Below are positions 42,763 through 51,855 of a stretch of 64,000 nucleotides of DNA, in pieces. Origin of the DNA: Maribacter polysaccharolyticus. GTDB lineage: Bacteria > Bacteroidota > Bacteroidia > Flavobacteriales > Flavobacteriaceae. The position numbers were made by a program, and so were the translations under genes. Under the pieces are notes generated by a model that searched no databases, was not told the DNA's origin, and worked only from the letters and a program-made list of their open reading frames with translations. Numbering within the stretch: the first letter of the stretch is position 1; each line of letters opens with the position of its first letter. The stretch is from contig NZ_JARBUY010000001.1 in the NCBI RefSeq assembly GCF_028882255.1, positions 1,146,344 to 1,210,343 of the forward strand, given 5' to 3'.

Positions 42763-44025
42763 TTACTCCCCTAAAAGTTTTTTCAATCTCATGAAATTCT
42801 CATTGTCTCCCATTGCCCCATAGATATTCTTCAATTGGGTTAGGATTCCTTGGTTGTCCGGATTGGTTTTCAAAGCCTCTTCCAACACATTGGCTCCTTC
42901 TTGGAACAAATCGTCTTTTTGCTTTTTCAACTCATCGTAACGGGCAATATCGGCTCTAGAGTTACCCAAGCTATTCATTTCATCGATTAGACCGTTTCCT
43001 TCGTTTACGTAGGTAGTCGAAAGGTTCAACTGGGCATTGGTGTATCCAGGATTGATTTCCAAGGCTTTTCTATAGGCCTCCCTCGCTTCTTCCAAATTAC
43101 CTTGCTCCATGTTGATCACACCGATATTGTAATGTAAATCGGGATTATCAGGGGCAACCGCTGCCGCTTCGGCCATTAATTCCTTGAATTTTTCCTTGTC
43201 CCCTAATTTATAGTGTAGATTAGCTTCGTTCAAGATAAGGTTTACATCCTTAGGGTTGTTGGCACGCGCTTCCTTATAAGCTTCCAATGCCTTATCATCT
43301 TGTCCCAATTGGGTGTAGATCAAAGCAACATTTTTAACGATTTCAGCTTTTTTCGAAGGCGCCTTTTCATCAACTGGATCTTTGTAGGTTCCTGACTTTA
43401 CCATCAAATCCCTTTGTACTTTATCCATTACTTCTTGTTCACCGGTGGCAACGTTCGTAGCTTTGTATTCGATGACACCTCCATCAAAATCAACTTCCTT
43501 AAGTTCGTTATAGTACGATAAGGCCTGCTCATATTCACCGCCATTTACTGCACTACTCGCAGCATAATATAGGTAAATGGTATCTTTTGGGCTGAGCTTA
43601 TAACTCATATAAAGTTTTTCTCCGGCCTCTTTGAACTTCTTATTGCTGTTATCCTCCACAGCGGAATTTACCATATCACCTGCAAGGGCGGCCAATTCCT
43701 GTTCGATCATTTTACCATATTTGGGCTTGCCACTGGTGGTTTCGACCTCATTCGCTTTTTGGTAAGAGGATATCGCCGTTTCAAAAGCACTATCATCGCC
43801 TTTTTTGGCCAAGTCCGCATAGACTTTTCCTTTTAGGTAATAATATTGTGCCTGTAATTTGACATCCGCTCCGGAAATAGCCCCTGCAGCAGCCTCCAAA
43901 CTAGTTTTGGCCCCTGCCGCATCACCACCTTTCAAGGCTTTCTCCGCGGCCTTTATCTCATTTTTTTGCGCAAACCCCACCATCGTAAACGACATGGCCG
44001 CAAGTATAAAAATTTTAGTCTTCAT
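42763..44025 (-). CDS. Periplasmic tetratricopeptide-repeat protein
   Basis: 420 residues with a signal peptide (MKTKIFILAAMSFTMVGFAQ) and several TPR units, clearest at VALIYTQLGQDDKALEAYKE, NEANLHYKLGDKEKFKELMA and NIGVINMEQGNLEEAREAYR. This family is common and conserved next to gyrA in flavobacteria, as I recall. TPRs mediate protein contacts; no enzymatic domain is visible. It lies 33 bases downstream of gyrA on the same strand. Confidence 0.85.
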   Translation of the reverse strand: MKTKIFILAAMSFTMVGFAQKNEIKAAEKALKGGDAAGAKTSLEAAAGAISGADVKLQAQYYYLKGKVYADLAKKGDDSAFETAISSYQKANEVETTSGKPKYGKMIEQELAALAGDMVNSAVEDNSNKKFKEAGEKLYMSYKLSPKDTIYLYYAASSAVNGGEYEQALSYYNELKEVDFDGGVIEYKATNVATGEQEVMDKVQRDLMVKSGTYKDPVDEKAPSKKAEIVKNVALIYTQLGQDDKALEAYKEARANNPKDVNLILNEANLHYKLGDKEKFKELMAEAAAVAPDNPDLHYNIGVINMEQGNLEEAREAYRKALEINPGYTNAQLNLSTTYVNEGNGLIDEMNSLGNSRADIARYDELKKQKDDLFQEGANVLEEALKTNPDNQGILTQLKNIYGAMGDNENFMRLKKLLGE

Positions 44026-44058
44026 TTCGATTTAATTATAATATTTAGTGTTTATTGA

Positions 44059-46593
44059 TTACTCTTTTGTTTCTTCGGTATCATCATTATCAATAGCCGT
44101 GCCGTTTTCAGGTTTAACCTCTATATCCATGATATCGGCCTCCTCTACGGCTTCATCGTCCTTCATCACTTTAGCTACCGCAGCAATACTATCGTTACCC
44201 TTGATGTTTATCAGTTTAACCCCTTGTGTGGCCCTACCCATGACGCGTAGGTCTTCCACACTCATTCGAATAGCGATACCGGATTTATTGATGATCATTA
44301 AGTCATCTGAATCGGAAACGTTTTTAATGGCCACAAGTCCACCGGTCTTTTCGGTAATGGATATGGTCTTGACCCCTTTACCTCCCCTATTGGTAATCCT
44401 ATAGTCATCGATACTCGAACGTTTACCGTATCCGTTTTCGGATACCACGAGAATTTCCTCTTCCAAATCATGTACGGAAACCATTCCTATGACCTCATCA
44501 TTATCATCGGCCAAACGAATACCCCGTACTCCGGAAGCATTCCTCCCCATAGGTCTTGTTTTTCCTTCTTCGAACCTAATGGCCTTACCCGATTTCAAAC
44601 CTAAGAAAATCTGACTTGTACCCGTCGTTAATTTGGCTTCCAACAATTCGTCGCCATCTTTTATACTTATGGCATTGATCCCGTTTTGACGTGGTCTGGA
44701 ATATTGCTCCAAGGATGTTTTCTTGACCGTACCTTTTTTGGTCGCCATGATCACATAATGGCTATTAACATATTCCTCATCCTTAAGATCCTGGGTACAT
44801 ATAAAGGCCTTGACCTTGTCATCCTGTTCTATGTTGATCAGATTCTGAATGGCCCTTCCTTTTGAAGTCCTACTACCCTCTGGGATTTCGAAAACACGCA
44901 TCCAGAAACATTTTCCTTTTTGGGTAAAGAACAACATATACTGGTGGTTGGTCCCTACGAACAAATGTTCCAAGAAATCCTCATTCCGGGTTGACGAAGC
45001 TTTTTGACCCACGCCACCTCTATGTTGGGTCTTATATTCCGAAAGAGGGGTTCTTTTGATATAGCCTGCATGGGAAATGGTTATAACCACTTGCTCATCA
45101 GGAATCATGTCCTCCATACTCAAATCCCCACCGGCGAAGTTTATCTCTGAACGTCTTTCATCACCATATTTTTCCTTGACCTCTAAAAGCTCGTCCTTAA
45201 TAATCTGCATTCTGCGCTCTTTGCGCTCTAGGATATCCTTTAAATCAGCAATGGTCTTGATGATTTCGTCGTATTCCGACCGTAATTTGTCCTGTTCAAG
45301 ACCCGTTAGCTGACGAAGTCTCATTTCCACGATCGCCTTGGCTTGGATCTCGGTCAATTTAAAGCGTTCCATCAAGTTCTCCCTTGCCTCATCGGCATTT
45401 GAAGAAGCCCTAATGATGGCGATCACCTCATCGATATTGTCCGAGGCAATGATCAACCCTTCAAGGATATGCGCCCGATCTTCGGCTTTTTTCAGTTCGT
45501 ACTTAGTTCTTCTGACCACTACTTCATGCCTATGCTCCACAAAATAATGGATCATCTCCTTAACATTAAGCATCTGTGGCCTACCATTCACCAAGGCAAT
45601 GTTATTTACACTGAACGAAGACTGGAGTGGTGTATATTTATATAAGGTATTCAATACGATATTCGGAATGGCATCCCTTTTAAGGATATATACGATGCGC
45701 ATTCCATTCCTATCCGATTCATCACGAATGGATGAAATTCCCTCTATTTTCTTATCATTTACCAAGTCGGCCGTCTTCTTGATCATATCGGCCTTATTGA
45801 CCTGGTAAGGAATCTCGGTAACGATGATACACTCCCGTCCTTGGACCTCCTCCACTCTGGCTTTTGCCCGGATTTTCACCCGTCCACGTCCCGTATGGAA
45901 GGCCTCTTTGACCCCATCATAACCGTAAATAACACCTCCCGTAGGAAAATCAGGTGCTTTTATATGGGTGATCAATTCATCAATTTCAATATCGTTGTTT
46001 TCAATATAGGCTACCGTACCATCAACAACCTCGGAAAGATTGTGTGGTGCCATATTGGTGGCCATACCAACTGCAATACCGGAAGCCCCGTTCACCAACA
46101 AATTGGGAATCCGGGTAGGCAAGACGGTAGGTTCTTGGAGGGAATCATCAAAATTCAATTGATGGTCCACCGTATCCTTATCGATATCGATAAGCATATC
46201 GTCCGCGATCTTACGCATCCTGGCTTCGGTATATCGCATGGCTGCAGGGCTATCCCCATCTATAGACCCAAAGTTACCTTGACCATCGACCAACATATAA
46301 CGCAAGCTCCATTCTTGGGCCATACGCACCATGGTGTCGTAGACCGAAGTGTCGCCGTGGGGATGGTACTTACCTAGGACCTCCCCTACGATACGAGCCG
46401 ATTTTTTGTGCGCACTGTTTGACCGAACCCCCAATTCATGCATACCGTAAAGTACCCTTCTGTGAACAGGTTTCAATCCATCCCTGACATCCGGCAAGGC
46501 ACGTGACACAATGACCGACATTGAATAATCAATGTAGGCAGACTTCATTTCGTCTTCAATGTTGATAGGAATCAATTTTTCTCCTTCTGCCAT
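44059..46593 (-). CDS. gyrA: DNA gyrase subunit A
   Basis: 844 residues, full length. The breakage-reunion domain has catalytic Tyr121 in [14 protein letters not shown]; the C-terminal beta-pinwheel carries the GyrA box QNGINAI-type region and repeated [16 protein letters not shown] strands, followed by an acidic tail. The quinolone-resistance-determining segment reads [13 protein letters not shown], with Thr82 where E. coli has Ser83 and Asp86 where it has Asp87. It introduces negative supercoils with GyrB. It is divergent from clpC across 258 bp. Confidence 0.97.
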   Translation of the reverse strand: MAEGEKLIPINIEDEMKSAYIDYSMSVIVSRALPDVRDGLKPVHRRVLYGMHELGVRSNSAHKKSARIVGEVLGKYHPHGDTSVYDTMVRMAQEWSLRYMLVDGQGNFGSIDGDSPAAMRYTEARMRKIADDMLIDIDKDTVDHQLNFDDSLQEPTVLPTRIPNLLVNGASGIAVGMATNMAPHNLSEVVDGTVAYIENNDIEIDELITHIKAPDFPTGGVIYGYDGVKEAFHTGRGRVKIRAKARVEEVQGRECIIVTEIPYQVNKADMIKKTADLVNDKKIEGISSIRDESDRNGMRIVYILKRDAIPNIVLNTLYKYTPLQSSFSVNNIALVNGRPQMLNVKEMIHYFVEHRHEVVVRRTKYELKKAEDRAHILEGLIIASDNIDEVIAIIRASSNADEARENLMERFKLTEIQAKAIVEMRLRQLTGLEQDKLRSEYDEIIKTIADLKDILERKERRMQIIKDELLEVKEKYGDERRSEINFAGGDLSMEDMIPDEQVVITISHAGYIKRTPLSEYKTQHRGGVGQKASSTRNEDFLEHLFVGTNHQYMLFFTQKGKCFWMRVFEIPEGSRTSKGRAIQNLINIEQDDKVKAFICTQDLKDEEYVNSHYVIMATKKGTVKKTSLEQYSRPRQNGINAISIKDGDELLEAKLTTGTSQIFLGLKSGKAIRFEEGKTRPMGRNASGVRGIRLADDNDEVIGMVSVHDLEEEILVVSENGYGKRSSIDDYRITNRGGKGVKTISITEKTGGLVAIKNVSDSDDLMIINKSGIAIRMSVEDLRVMGRATQGVKLINIKGNDSIAAVAKVMKDDEAVEEADIMDIEVKPENGTAIDNDDTEETKE

Positions 46594-46851
46594 TCTAATT
46601 TTTATCTATTTAACTTGTTTAAAAAAGCATGGCAATATACGCATTTTAACAGGTTTCAGCACGTATATCGAATACTTTATCCAATAATTTATTAACACGC
46701 TTTTATCGCTTTTCAGTTGATAATTCGATTGTTAATTATTTTGTAAATAACGGCTTTTTTCGACATTTAGACTATGTTTAACGATTATTAGGTATGGTAA
46801 TTGGTCTAGATTAGGATAGTTTTACTAATTTTATTGTTGAAAGGATAATAT

Positions 46852-49407
46852 ATGGATGATAATTTCTCACCCCGGGTAAAGGATGTAATTGCGTATAGCA
46901 AGGAGGAGGCATTAAGATTAGGACACGATTTTATCGGTACCGAACACTTGATGTTGGGATTGTTGCGTGATGGTAATGGCAAGGCGATAAGTATCCTGGA
47001 TGCCATGGATGTTGATTTGGACCACTTACGCAGAAAGGTCGAAATCCTCAGTCCTTCCAATCCAAACCCCAATAGGGTACAAAAGGACAAAAAGAACCTT
47101 CATTTGACAAGACAGGCAGAACGTGCCTTAAAAACGACATTTCTTGAAGCGAAACTTTTTCAAAGTTCCTCAATCAATACGGCGCACTTATTATTGTGCA
47201 TTCTCAGAAATGAAAATGACCCAACCACCAAGTTACTCCATAAATTGAAAGTGGATTACGACGGTGTTAAAGAACAATTCAAATTTATGATCACAAGCGA
47301 TGACGATATTGTGGATTCCCCAACCTCAGAATCCTTCCCCAGTGACTCGGACGAAACCGGCAGTGGGAAAGAAGGATCTTACGGGACCACCTCGAGCCCA
47401 AAAGGAAGCAAAAAATCCAAGACCCCGGTCTTGGACAACTTCGGCAGGGACCTGACCCTAATGGCCGAAGAAAATAAATTGGACCCTGTAGTGGGGCGTG
47501 AAAAAGAAATCGAAAGGGTATCCCAGATATTAAGTCGACGAAAAAAGAACAACCCGTTATTGATCGGGGAACCCGGAGTTGGTAAAAGTGCCATTGCCGA
47601 AGGTCTGGCCTTACGTATCATCAACAAAAAAGTATCGCGTATACTTTACAACAAAAGGGTCGTTACCTTGGATTTGGCATCCCTTGTGGCCGGAACAAAA
47701 TACAGAGGCCAGTTCGAAGAACGGATGAAAGCCGTAATGAACGAGCTTGAAAAAAATGATGACGTCATTCTTTTTATAGATGAAATCCACACCATTGTAG
47801 GTGCCGGTGGGGCCACGGGAAGCCTAGATGCATCAAATATGTTCAAACCGGCATTGGCCAGGGGCGAAATACAATGTATCGGTGCAACCACATTGGATGA
47901 ATACAGACAGTATATCGAAAAGGACGGCGCCTTGGAACGAAGATTCCAAAAGGTCATTGTAGAACCCACATCCGTTGACGAGACCATCGAGATCCTTCAG
48001 AACATCAAAGGAAAATATGAAGAACACCACAATGTGGAATATACCGATGAAGCGATTAAAGCCTGTGTTAAATTGACGAATCGTTACATGACCGATAGAT
48101 TTTTGCCAGACAAGGCCATTGACGCCTTGGATGAAGCCGGATCTCGGGTACATATCGTAAATATGGACGTGCCCAAACAGATTCTTGAACTCGAAAAACA
48201 GTTGGAAGATGTACGGGAACTGAAGAACAGCGTGGTCAAAAAGCAGAAATACGAAGAAGCGGCCAAGTTGCGCGACGACGAGAAAAGATTGGAAAAAGAG
48301 TTGGCCAGTGCCCAAGAAAAATGGGAAGAGGACAGTAAGTTGCACAAAGAAACCGTAGATGAGGAGAATGTTGCCGATGTGGTATCGATGATGAGCGGTA
48401 TTCCGGTCAATAGGATCGCCCAGACCGAGAGCAACAAATTGGCAGAACTTCCAAACCTCATAAAATCGAATGTCATAGGTCAGGATGAGGCCGTAGCGAA
48501 AGTCGCCAAAGCGATCCAAAGGAACCGGGCCGGATTAAAAGACCCCAACAAACCCATAGGCTCGTTTATATTCTTAGGACAAACCGGAGTAGGTAAAACC
48601 CAATTGGCCAAAGTACTCGCCAAGGAATTGTTCGATTCCGAAGATGCGTTGATACGTATTGACATGAGTGAATACATGGAGAAATTCGCCATTTCGAGAT
48701 TGGTAGGTGCACCTCCGGGATATGTCGGGTACGAAGAAGGCGGACAATTGACCGAAAAGGTAAGACGCAAACCATATTCGGTCATCCTATTGGATGAAGT
48801 TGAAAAGGCCCACCCCGATGTATTCAACATGCTTTTACAAGTATTGGATGACGGATTCATAACGGATAGCCTTGGAAGGAAAATTGATTTCAGGAACACG
48901 ATCATCATTATGACCTCGAATATCGGTGCGCGACAATTGAAAGATTTTGGACAAGGTGTCGGTTTCGGTACTGCCGCTAAAAAATCGCAGGCAAGTTCGC
49001 ATCAAAAAAGTGTGATTGAAAATGCCCTGAAAAAGGCATTCGCCCCCGAATTCTTGAATAGGATCGATGACGTCATCGTCTTTAACGCCTTGGAAAGAGA
49101 GGATATACATATGATCATTGACATAGAATTGGCCAAACTTTATTCCAGGATCAAGGATATTGGCTACCACTTGAACCTAACCGATAAGGCCAAGGATTAT
49201 ATTGCCGAAAAAGGCTTTGACAAACAATATGGTGCCCGACCTCTAAAAAGAGCCATTCAGAAATACATTGAAGATGCCCTGGCCGAGGAGATCGTTAACT
49301 CGAAACTCGATGAAGGGGACAGCATTTTCATGGATTTGGATAAGAAGAACGAAGGCCTGACCATCAAAATAAAAAAGGCTGGAAAAATCGAAAAACCGAA
49401 TTCATAA
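46852..49407 (+). CDS. clpC: ATP-dependent Clp protease ATP-binding subunit ClpC
   Basis: 851 residues. The N domain has two Clp_N repeats (FSPRVKDVIAYSKEEALRLG, FIGTEHLMLGLL), then AAA-1 with GEPGVGKSAIAEGL and ILFIDEIHTIVG, a UVR-type middle segment (KKQKYEEAAKLRDDEKRLEK), and AAA-2 with GQTGVGKTQLAKVL and YSVILLDEVEKAHPD, then arginine-sensor QYGARPLKRAIQ. It unfolds proteins and feeds them to ClpP. The UVR motif makes it ClpC and not ClpB or ClpA. Confidence 0.96.
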   Translation: MDDNFSPRVKDVIAYSKEEALRLGHDFIGTEHLMLGLLRDGNGKAISILDAMDVDLDHLRRKVEILSPSNPNPNRVQKDKKNLHLTRQAERALKTTFLEAKLFQSSSINTAHLLLCILRNENDPTTKLLHKLKVDYDGVKEQFKFMITSDDDIVDSPTSESFPSDSDETGSGKEGSYGTTSSPKGSKKSKTPVLDNFGRDLTLMAEENKLDPVVGREKEIERVSQILSRRKKNNPLLIGEPGVGKSAIAEGLALRIINKKVSRILYNKRVVTLDLASLVAGTKYRGQFEERMKAVMNELEKNDDVILFIDEIHTIVGAGGATGSLDASNMFKPALARGEIQCIGATTLDEYRQYIEKDGALERRFQKVIVEPTSVDETIEILQNIKGKYEEHHNVEYTDEAIKACVKLTNRYMTDRFLPDKAIDALDEAGSRVHIVNMDVPKQILELEKQLEDVRELKNSVVKKQKYEEAAKLRDDEKRLEKELASAQEKWEEDSKLHKETVDEENVADVVSMMSGIPVNRIAQTESNKLAELPNLIKSNVIGQDEAVAKVAKAIQRNRAGLKDPNKPIGSFIFLGQTGVGKTQLAKVLAKELFDSEDALIRIDMSEYMEKFAISRLVGAPPGYVGYEEGGQLTEKVRRKPYSVILLDEVEKAHPDVFNMLLQVLDDGFITDSLGRKIDFRNTIIIMTSNIGARQLKDFGQGVGFGTAAKKSQASSHQKSVIENALKKAFAPEFLNRIDDVIVFNALEREDIHMIIDIELAKLYSRIKDIGYHLNLTDKAKDYIAEKGFDKQYGARPLKRAIQKYIEDALAEEIVNSKLDEGDSIFMDLDKKNEGLTIKIKKAGKIEKPNS

Positions 49408-49421
49408 GTACAGATTGCATT

Positions 49422-49461
49422 AAAAAAAGGGAGTCACGAAACGTGACTCCCTTTTTTTTTG
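49422..49461 (+). terminator. Rho-independent terminator after clpC
   Basis: AAAAAAAGGGAGTCACG and CGTGACTCCCTTTTTTT pair perfectly over 17 bases with an AAA loop, followed by further T. It lies 14 bases after the clpC stop. Confidence 0.9.
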
Positions 49462-49603
49462 CACCCCTTGGAAAAGCAAGGGACACACCCCTCTAAATTA
49501 CCGACATTGGCAGTATACACGATATTTGAGCCTTTAATCTAGTATTTTGTTTATTCAAAACGTTAAAATATACATTCGTTTCAGACACTATAAATTACAT
49601 GAA

Positions 49604-50008
49604 ATGAACGTGGGACAATCGAAAAAAACCATTATTGTTAGGGAATATAATTTAGACATAGGGGTAATACAGGTTTATGATAACTACATGGTAGCAAAAT
49701 TTGAGGCAGGAGCCTCCTTGACCCTTGAAAGGGTATACCAGATCATAGGCATATCGGAAATCCATTTTAAGGGCAAACCCTTTGGATACATAAGTCTTCG
49801 CAAAAACTCCTATGCCATTGACCCCATGATCTATACGTATTTAAGGAAAATGGACAATATGAAAGCCTTTGCCATTGTTTCGGTCAAGGAAATAGATATG
49901 CACAACTTCAAAATCGAAAAGTTATTCTACAGGAAACCCATGAAGTTCTTTATTGAATACGACAACGCCTTGGTGTGGGTCAAAAAAAGAATCAAAACAG
50001 CCAAATAA
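49604..50008 (+). CDS. Small conserved hypothetical protein (STAS/SpoIIAA-like fold suspected)
   Basis: Using the ATG at 49604 (MNVGQSKKTIIVREYNLDIG) gives 134 residues; an upstream ATG adds a basic leader. Alternating strands and helices (VIQVYDNYMVAKFEAGASLT, IISVKE-like IVSVKEIDMHNFKIEKLFYR, FFIEYDNALVWVKK) resemble SpoIIAA/STAS-like proteins of Bacteroidetes, but no clear motif is visible. It stands alone between two terminated units. Function unknown. Confidence 0.65.
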   Translation: MNVGQSKKTIIVREYNLDIGVIQVYDNYMVAKFEAGASLTLERVYQIIGISEIHFKGKPFGYISLRKNSYAIDPMIYTYLRKMDNMKAFAIVSVKEIDMHNFKIEKLFYRKPMKFFIEYDNALVWVKKRIKTAK

Positions 50009-50028
50009 ACATCTAGAACACCCTCATT

Positions 50029-51582
50029 TTATGGTTGGGTATCATTGGAACCCGTTTCCCCTGAAGATTCGGGCATTTCAAACAAATCGATAAACGCCTT
50101 ACCCAACGCTTCGATTACCTTCGACGCCGTCAACGCCTGGTACCCTGTTTGTTCCAATGCGATATCCCCCGCCCTACCGTGCAGATAGACCCCGAAAACA
50201 GCCGCATTCAAGGGCTCGTACCCTTGGGCCACCAATCCGGTGATGACCCCCGTTAAAACATCCCCGCTTCCCGCAGTTGCCATTCCAGGATTACCGGTTG
50301 TATTCACATAACCGAGGTTGCCATACACCGTAATGGTATGTGCCCCTTTAATCACAACAATAACATCATGTTCTTTCGAAAAGGCCTTTACCTTTTTTAA
50401 TTTCTCAAAATCATCTTTCCAATCCCCTATCAATCGACTCAATTCCTTTGGATGGGGCGTCAAAATCGTCTTTGGTGGCAATTTTTCAAGTAAAACCTTA
50501 TGCTTTGAAAGTAAATTCAATCCATCGGCATCAATAACCATGGGAACCTTTTCCTGTGTATCAAGATATTCCGAAAGGGCATCGCCCGTTACCGCGGCTA
50601 CCCCCATACCTATACCTACGCCAATTACCGTTGGTTGTATATCCAATGCGATATCCTGTATATGGGCTTCATTCTTATCGGTAATCACCATCACCTCAGG
50701 TAAAGCGGTTTGAAGGGGAACATATCCACATTTGGGAACATAGGCCGTAACCAAACCACTACCAATGATCAAGGAAGCCTTGGCGGCAAGGGATACCGCT
50801 CCGATTTTCCCATAACTCCCCCCGATGATCAAAGCATGTCCATAATTTCCTTTGTGTGAGAATTTTTCACGAGGCATGTACAAGGGAAGCACTTCATTCT
50901 TACCTATCAACTCAAATTCCGTTTCCATCCCTGCAAGGAATTCCTGATCCAGCCCAATATCCAATACTTCCCATTGATTGCTGTAAACCCCTGTTTCGGG
51001 TAAGAAGAAAACCAATTTGGGCACTTGAAAACTCAATACATGGTTGGCTTTTATTGCCGCATCCTTATTTTCAAGGACCCTATCCATAAATACCCCGGAA
51101 GGGATATCGACCGACAATATGAATGCTCCCGAAGCATTCAAGTGCTGAATGAGTTCAGCTACCCATGGCTCCGGGGACCTATTGAGCCCAATGCCAAAAA
51201 TCGCGTCGATAATGATATCATCCTTTCCGATTTCAACAAAATCACTGCCTTTATCCAAAAAATCCGGCCAAATCTTACGGTCTTTAAGTCGGTCTAGATT
51301 AATCAAAAAGTCCCTGGAACGTTTCTCGCTATAATCGACCACATATACCGCTATATCATAGCCATGGTCTTTTAAATGCCTTGCGAGGGCCATGCCATCC
51401 CCACCATTATTGCCTATACCACAAAAAAGATGGATTTTTACCTGCGCCCCCTGCATACGCAAATGGAGCCAATTGAACAGTTGAACGGCCGCACGTTCCA
51501 TAAGTTCGTTGCTTGTAATTTGCTGTTTTTCAATGGTAGCTTTATCGGCAGCATGGATTTGCCCGGCAGTATAAAATTTCAT
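50029..51582 (-). CDS. nnr: Bifunctional NAD(P)H-hydrate repair enzyme (epimerase plus ADP-dependent dehydratase)
   Basis: 517 residues. The N-terminal YjeF epimerase (residues 1-215) has FCGIGNNGGDGMALARHLKD and IIDAIFGIGL; the C-terminal ribokinase-like dehydratase (about 225-500) has HALIIGGSYGKIGAVSLAAK, VIDADGLNLL, KTILTPHPKELSRLIG and NPGMATAGSGDVLTGVITGL. Together they convert damaged NADHX/NADPHX back to NAD(P)H. It is convergent with the gene on its left and divergent from the thr operon. Confidence 0.95.
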   Translation of the reverse strand: MKFYTAGQIHAADKATIEKQQITSNELMERAAVQLFNWLHLRMQGAQVKIHLFCGIGNNGGDGMALARHLKDHGYDIAVYVVDYSEKRSRDFLINLDRLKDRKIWPDFLDKGSDFVEIGKDDIIIDAIFGIGLNRSPEPWVAELIQHLNASGAFILSVDIPSGVFMDRVLENKDAAIKANHVLSFQVPKLVFFLPETGVYSNQWEVLDIGLDQEFLAGMETEFELIGKNEVLPLYMPREKFSHKGNYGHALIIGGSYGKIGAVSLAAKASLIIGSGLVTAYVPKCGYVPLQTALPEVMVITDKNEAHIQDIALDIQPTVIGVGIGMGVAAVTGDALSEYLDTQEKVPMVIDADGLNLLSKHKVLLEKLPPKTILTPHPKELSRLIGDWKDDFEKLKKVKAFSKEHDVIVVIKGAHTITVYGNLGYVNTTGNPGMATAGSGDVLTGVITGLVAQGYEPLNAAVFGVYLHGRAGDIALEQTGYQALTASKVIEALGKAFIDLFEMPESSGETGSNDTQP

Positions 51583-51637
51583 TTCGTAAAAAATTTAAGC
51601 TATTTTGTGCGATTTCCGAAAAAATCAATAGAAACGT

Positions 51638-51667
51638 TTGATTAGCAGATCAAAAATACTACTTTTG
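51638..51667 (+). promoter_or_regulatory. Consensus promoter of the threonine operon
   Basis: TTG (51638-51640), exactly 19 bases, then TACTTTTG (51660-51667): a full match to the Bacteroidetes TTG-N19-TAnnTTTG promoter. Transcription should begin near 51674, leaving about 180 untranslated or leader bases before thrA. Confidence 0.65.
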
Positions 51668-51683
51668 ACACTTACAACGAACT

Positions 51684-51776
51684 ATGCCTTTGAACATTTC
51701 GAACATAGCGATTTTATCCTTTCCATTCTCCAATGGATGCAACACTACGATTTTGCGTACCACCCCATTGGGGTAA
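51684..51776 (+). CDS. Putative Thr/Ile-rich leader peptide of the thr operon (30 aa)
   Basis: The ATG lies about 10 bases after the predicted transcript start. The peptide begins MPLNISNIAILSF and ends NTTILRTTPLG: four Thr and one Ile in its last eleven residues and five Ile in all, in the way E. coli ThrL is rich in Thr and Ile. ACCCC-ATT-GGGGT (51762-51774) forms a hairpin at its stop codon, and ATGGAT (51733) could pair instead with ATCCAT (51789). Ribosome stalling at the Thr codons would change the fold. No T-run terminator is visible, so the downstream mechanism is unclear. Confidence 0.45.
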   Translation: MPLNISNIAILSFPFSNGCNTTILRTTPLG

Positions 51777-51855
51777 CATGCTATATATATCCATCCGTCC
51801 ATTTTTCGCGATTTTTCGCCTACAACAATCCAGTACCAGTTAATCTATTTATATA

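Noticed and set aside
45841-46377. 178-codon frame antisense to gyrA
   Set aside because: It lies wholly inside a strongly conserved gene, and its His/Gly/Ile-rich composition is that of an antisense shadow.
47833-48519. 228-codon frame antisense to clpC
   Set aside because: Phe-rich shadow of clpC with no recognisable domain.
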